64,000 bases of DNA from contig OY759217.1 in NCBI GenBank assembly GCA_963662175.1, positions 17,300,562 through 17,364,561 on the forward strand. The letters run 5' to 3'. The notes beneath the pieces are model-generated. The model was not told where the DNA came from and searched no databases. It saw only the letters and a program-made list of their open reading frames with translations. This document shows positions 60,791 through 64,000 of the stretch, in pieces (the first letter of the stretch is position 1; each line of letters begins with the position of its first letter). The position numbers and the translations under genes were made by a program. Source of the DNA: Aradus depressus. Taxonomy: Eukaryota > Arthropoda > Insecta > Hemiptera > Aradidae.

Positions 60791-60845
60791 TGGGTAAATA
60801 ATTCTATGATAGTAGGTATGGCCTAAAACCTTGTAGTTATTAAGA

Positions 60846-61035
60846 CTCATGCCCGGGCTTTAACTACAAGGTCATATCGCCTACAATTTTTATTCACCTC
60901 GTATCCATCGCTTAAAGTCCCATCCGAAGGACGGCGAGCTCAAGGTCACCTACCAGATAAACAACAGGTCTTGAATCCGCGATCTTGAGTTCAGTGAGCA
61001 ATGAGCTTACGCTCATGCAGACTACTGAGCTATCC
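60846..61035 (-). mobile_element. tRNA-derived SINE, shortened
   Basis: ACTCATGCCCGGGCTTTAAC at the 3' side, CATCCGAAGGACGGCGAGCT, TTGAATCCGCGATCTTGAG (B box) and CTACTGAGCTATC (A box), with an internal deletion. Confidence 0.83.
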
Positions 61036-62197
61036 TCAAAAAAATCCTTATATACTCCAGCTAGGGCAGAAAGGATGATCTCTCTACACATTGATATCCA
61101 ATTTTTGAGAATAGTAGTCTATGGAACTATTACTACTTACAACTACTTTTAATTTAATTTTGTAGTACTAAATTGAGAACGCGGACATATTATGAAAACT
61201 TGTAATAAATAAATAAAACAAACTCCTTTTTTTTAATATTGTATCTTCTAGAAAACAATCATAAGCTATCGTATTGTGGAATAGAATAGGTAGTATAAGA
61301 AAAATTAGTTTGCTTTATTTATTTATTACTACTTAACTCCTCATGTAGACTCGAACTTGTGCTCCGTAGGTTGGTACCCAGCGATGCTAACCACTAGCCA
61401 ACCGTGGCCCCTCTATTGATCGGCTACATTTCACCATACGCCATAGCAGATGTGATGTTTGTCATACTGGTGAAGTTAACTTATATTAATGAAACTTGCC
61501 ATGATATATAGACGCCGCCATTGTAGGACCCCATCTCCCATATTACCATAATGCCTATTTTCATATTGTCTTCTTGATCGTTTTCTTTCCATATTGTAAT
61601 GCTAATTTGTCAGTTTCGAAGTGTACAATTTGTATGTGCATAAAATTAAGAAGGCCTGTGAAAATATGATAATTGATAGGAGTGAAAAAATAAAAAAAAA
61701 TAAAATGTCCATAAAGTGAGACGTTAATGTAAAGGATGTAAGAGCGGCAATGTTAACAATACGGCGCGGTTAACAATACTTAACAACATGGCGCGGCTAA
61801 CAATACTTAACAACATGTCACGTCTCCACTTAAGAGTATTTAGGTCCGCTTGTCAATGGGAACAAAACCTCTGAAGACATCGTCGCTATTACATTGCATC
61901 GATATCTACTCGTATCGGCCAAAACGTTTTTTCGTCTTGAGAGAAAGTTAATTTTGTATGAGGAGTGGGAATGTTGAGGCGGGTTAGAGAGTTACGTTAG
62001 TAATATGCTCTCTTCATGGGAAGATGTGTCTTAGAGACTTTCTCAGCGAACTCTGAAATTTGCAGAACTCAGTTCTCTCAGCTCTGTAATAATAATAATA
62101 TGTATCATTTATTTCCGTTAAACCAAAACATGATATGGGACACATCATAAAAAATGTATACATCAATGTAGCTTATAAATTAGATACAGTTATTTGA
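61036..62197. other. Unassigned, with a tRNA-like piece
   Basis: 61345-61412 on the minus strand reads CCACGGTTGGCTAGTGGTTA, GCATCGCTGG, then GTTCGAGTC, an A/B-box pair of a further tRNA-derived retroposon. 61745-61815 repeats AACAATACTTAACAACATGG. No gene. Confidence 0.45.
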
Positions 62198-62460
62198 AAC
62201 TCATGCCCGGGCTTTAATATTAGGTCATATTGTCTACTACTGAGTGCCCTTTCGTCACTCTGGTGGAGATGAACCCGACTCTACTGTGGGAGTCCTAAAT
62301 TTTGCCTACCCAGGTTTATTCACCAAGGGTAAGGGTCTTTAACGAGTACCGTCCGAAGGACGGAGTGCTCAAGGTTCCCCCCCCCCCCCCCCAGATAAAA
62401 AACCTAAGGGCCTCGGCCGGGTTCCGAACCCGCGATCTTGAGCTCAGAAAGTAAGCATTT
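62198..62460 (-). mobile_element. tRNA-derived SINE with poly-C run
   Basis: CTCATGCCCGGGCTTTAATA, CGACTCTACTGTGGGAGTCC, GGCCGGGTTCCGAACCCGCG (B box). A run of about 15 C residues (62377-62391) replaces part of the body. Confidence 0.87.
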
Positions 62461-62647
62461 AACTATTGAAGTTTTATAACTAAATCAACATTTCTTTTCT
62501 ATCAGTATTTTTTTATTATTTTTTTTTTTACCGTACCTACATTCTGATTTCGAAATCAGCAATCAAAGTTCTAGCAGTTGTCAAAATTAGATACATAACC
62601 AGCTATGAACTCCATGTGATTAGTAATAACAATACCAATAAGTAGAG

Positions 62648-62935
62648 AGGAGGCCGATAGCTAAGTGGTACGCGTGCTTGCTTACTGAGCTCAACATCGT
62701 GGGTTCGAAACCCGGCCGAGGTAAAATATTTGTATCTTGGAGGTAAAATAAATTTAAGCCCGCCATCCTGCGGATGAGACTTTAAGCAATGGTCCCGAGC
62801 CTGTACGATGTCAGGTACTCGTTAAAGTCAACTATCCTAGGTGAATTAAAATTTAGGTTAGCCAAAATTTAGGACTCCCTAACGACGAAAAAGCGCCTTG
62901 TAGTTAAAAGCCCGGGCATGAGTCATAATAACTAA
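62648..62935 (+). mobile_element. tRNA-derived SINE, near full length
   Basis: GAGGCCGATAGCTAAGTGGT (A box), GTGGGTTCGAAACCCGGCCG (an intact B box), GATGGTCCCGAGCCTGTACG-like body, ending GCCCGGGCATGAGTCATAAT. The best preserved promoter of the family here. Confidence 0.9.
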
Positions 62936-63089
62936 CTAGTAAGTAGAGTGATAAAAAAATAATACTAATAAGTACAGTAGATACAATTTATCTTAGTTGC
63001 GTTTTTTCGGGACGTTCTTACGTAGTGTTTCGGGGGTTTCGAAGTGAATTTATTTATTATAATCTATTTTTTTTTTTTATTTATTCATT

Positions 63090-63275
63090 TATTTGCTGTG
63101 TCGATGAATTCATAGTAACGGGAATTACCATGTTCACAGACACACACAGGACATTTTATTTTAATTTTTGGTTATCAGGAGGTCGGAAAACATGAAATCG
63201 ATGAAAATTCAACTCCAATTTCGGATCGATTATATATAACTTCTCCTATACTTCGTACAACTGAGGAAGTGAAAA
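63090..63275 (+). mobile_element. TACTTCCCCAGC-family 3' end
   Basis: TGTCGATGAATTCATAGTAA, GGTCGGAAAACATGAAATCG, ending CTCCTATACTTCGTACAACT, GAGGAAGTGAAA. Confidence 0.72.
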
Positions 63276-63837
63276 GCTGCCTTCATAAAACATACCTTCT
63301 GAGAACACCCCCTCATTAAATCCGAGCCACGGTCATGACATTACTGTGTAGCGTTAAGATAAGGAAGGGGTCCATACTGATCATATGACTGATAGACAGG
63401 GGCTTAGGCCCATAAAGATTGATTTATGATTAAATCCTATTATTTGGGCTGGGGGGAAGGGGGGTGTGATTCACTCCGTTCTTGATATTGGCACTTCTTG
63501 GTCGTATGATCACATCAGCCAGGAGGGTGAATCTGAAATGATTGCCAGTGCTTTCTGTATTGATTATCATTTTGGGGTACTTAAATTTTGATTCCTTCAA
63601 TCTAAATCATCTTTTTACTTTCCCGGTAGGTATAAAGAAAGTATTATGATCATACAAACAAAATTAGCCTGCTGAGTCTCCTGTATCCAATTCAACAACG
63701 CAGTCTGGTGACTTCGAAAACAAACATTTTGCACTAAATGTCTAACTATACTGTTTACATCATATCTTCTTTTAATTAAGTAATTCTTCAAATTCAAATT
63801 GTGTATTTATAAATAATATTATTTTTGTCTCATATAT
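63276..63837. other. Noncoding, no feature recognised
   Basis: Moderately AT-rich. Neither strand shows a coding signal or repeat match. Confidence 0.45.
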
Positions 63838-64000
63838 TCTCAAGTACTTACTTATTTTCCCTGGCGCTATGGTCCTTGTAAAACCTGGGCCTCCGCAACG
63901 ATCTTCCGCCATTCTTCTCTATCCTCGGCCTCCCGTCTCCATCTTCTCATACCCATCGTTCTGAGGTCGTCTTCCAGCCAACGTAGGCGAGGTCTACCTC
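63838..64000 (-). pseudogene. RTE-type retrotransposon ORF2 C-terminus
   Basis: The minus strand reads RGRPRLRWLEDDLRTMGMRR, WRREAEDREEWRKIVAEAQV, LQGP and a stop at about 63880. RGRPxxRWxDxVxxDLxxxGxxxWxxxAxDRxxWRxIVxxA is the usual C-terminus of RTE-like ORF2 proteins. The element continues beyond the right edge, so it may be longer than seen here. Confidence 0.82.

Noticed and set aside
62648..62730. Possible tRNA gene
   Set aside because: A and B boxes are present, but the cloverleaf is not complete and the head is joined to the SINE body in several copies.

Overview
The window looks like arthropod nuclear DNA (insect or close relative). It is AT-rich and crowded with transposable elements and satellites, has short exons with GT-AG introns, and carries an arthropod-type cathepsin L gene. 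Species cannot be assigned from the sequence alone. There is no sign of prokaryotic or viral organisation, and no rRNA gene, true tRNA gene or CRISPR array was found.

Bases 1-16,516: a complete cathepsin L-like cysteine protease gene lies on the minus strand (coding 14785 down to 9006, six coding exons, 329 codons). Its first two coding exons and upstream region (14077-16516) are repeated almost perfectly at 321-3126, so a second 5' gene end, cut inside intron 2, sits at the left edge. Each copy carries a 33-bp tandem repeat of different length. Between them lie a MITE, a 38-bp minisatellite, a tRNA-derived SINE and a 139-bp satellite (6606-8310). Intron 5 holds an I-clade fragment, a hAT-like MITE, and a 5'-truncated R1-like retrotransposon flanked by 116-bp direct repeats. 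Those repeats copied the end of exon 5 and its splice donor.

Bases 16,517-28,500: a nearly complete but 5'-truncated I-clade non-LTR retrotransposon (about 18925-24093; ORF1 with three zinc knuckles; ORF2 with endonuclease, reverse transcriptase and RNase H, broken near its end by a 7-bp deletion). It is followed by a foldback with hammerhead-like motifs, a deleted mariner, a 54-bp minisatellite and a hAT relic.

Bases 28,500-53,500: dominated by many copies, in both orientations, of one unclassified repeat with ends TACTTCCCCAGC / GCTGGGGAAGTA and a terminal hairpin. Other elements sit inside these copies: three pogo-type MITEs with TA duplications, a Harbinger element with TTA duplications, a Penelope-like GIY-YIG fragment, and a composite insertion with a 12-bp duplication.

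Bases 53,500-64,000: one immunoglobulin-domain exon on the plus strand (54342-54617, phase 1-1) is the only other host coding sequence recognised, so much of the right half may be its introns. Around it are retrotransposon relics, many SINE copies, a hAT element nested in a SINE with an 8-bp target duplication, a large palindrome (58136-58621) and a 148-bp tandem repeat.

Host genes and transposons show no functional co-operation. The story is of a protease locus being duplicated and remodelled by transposons, next to a large transposon-filled intronic or intergenic region.
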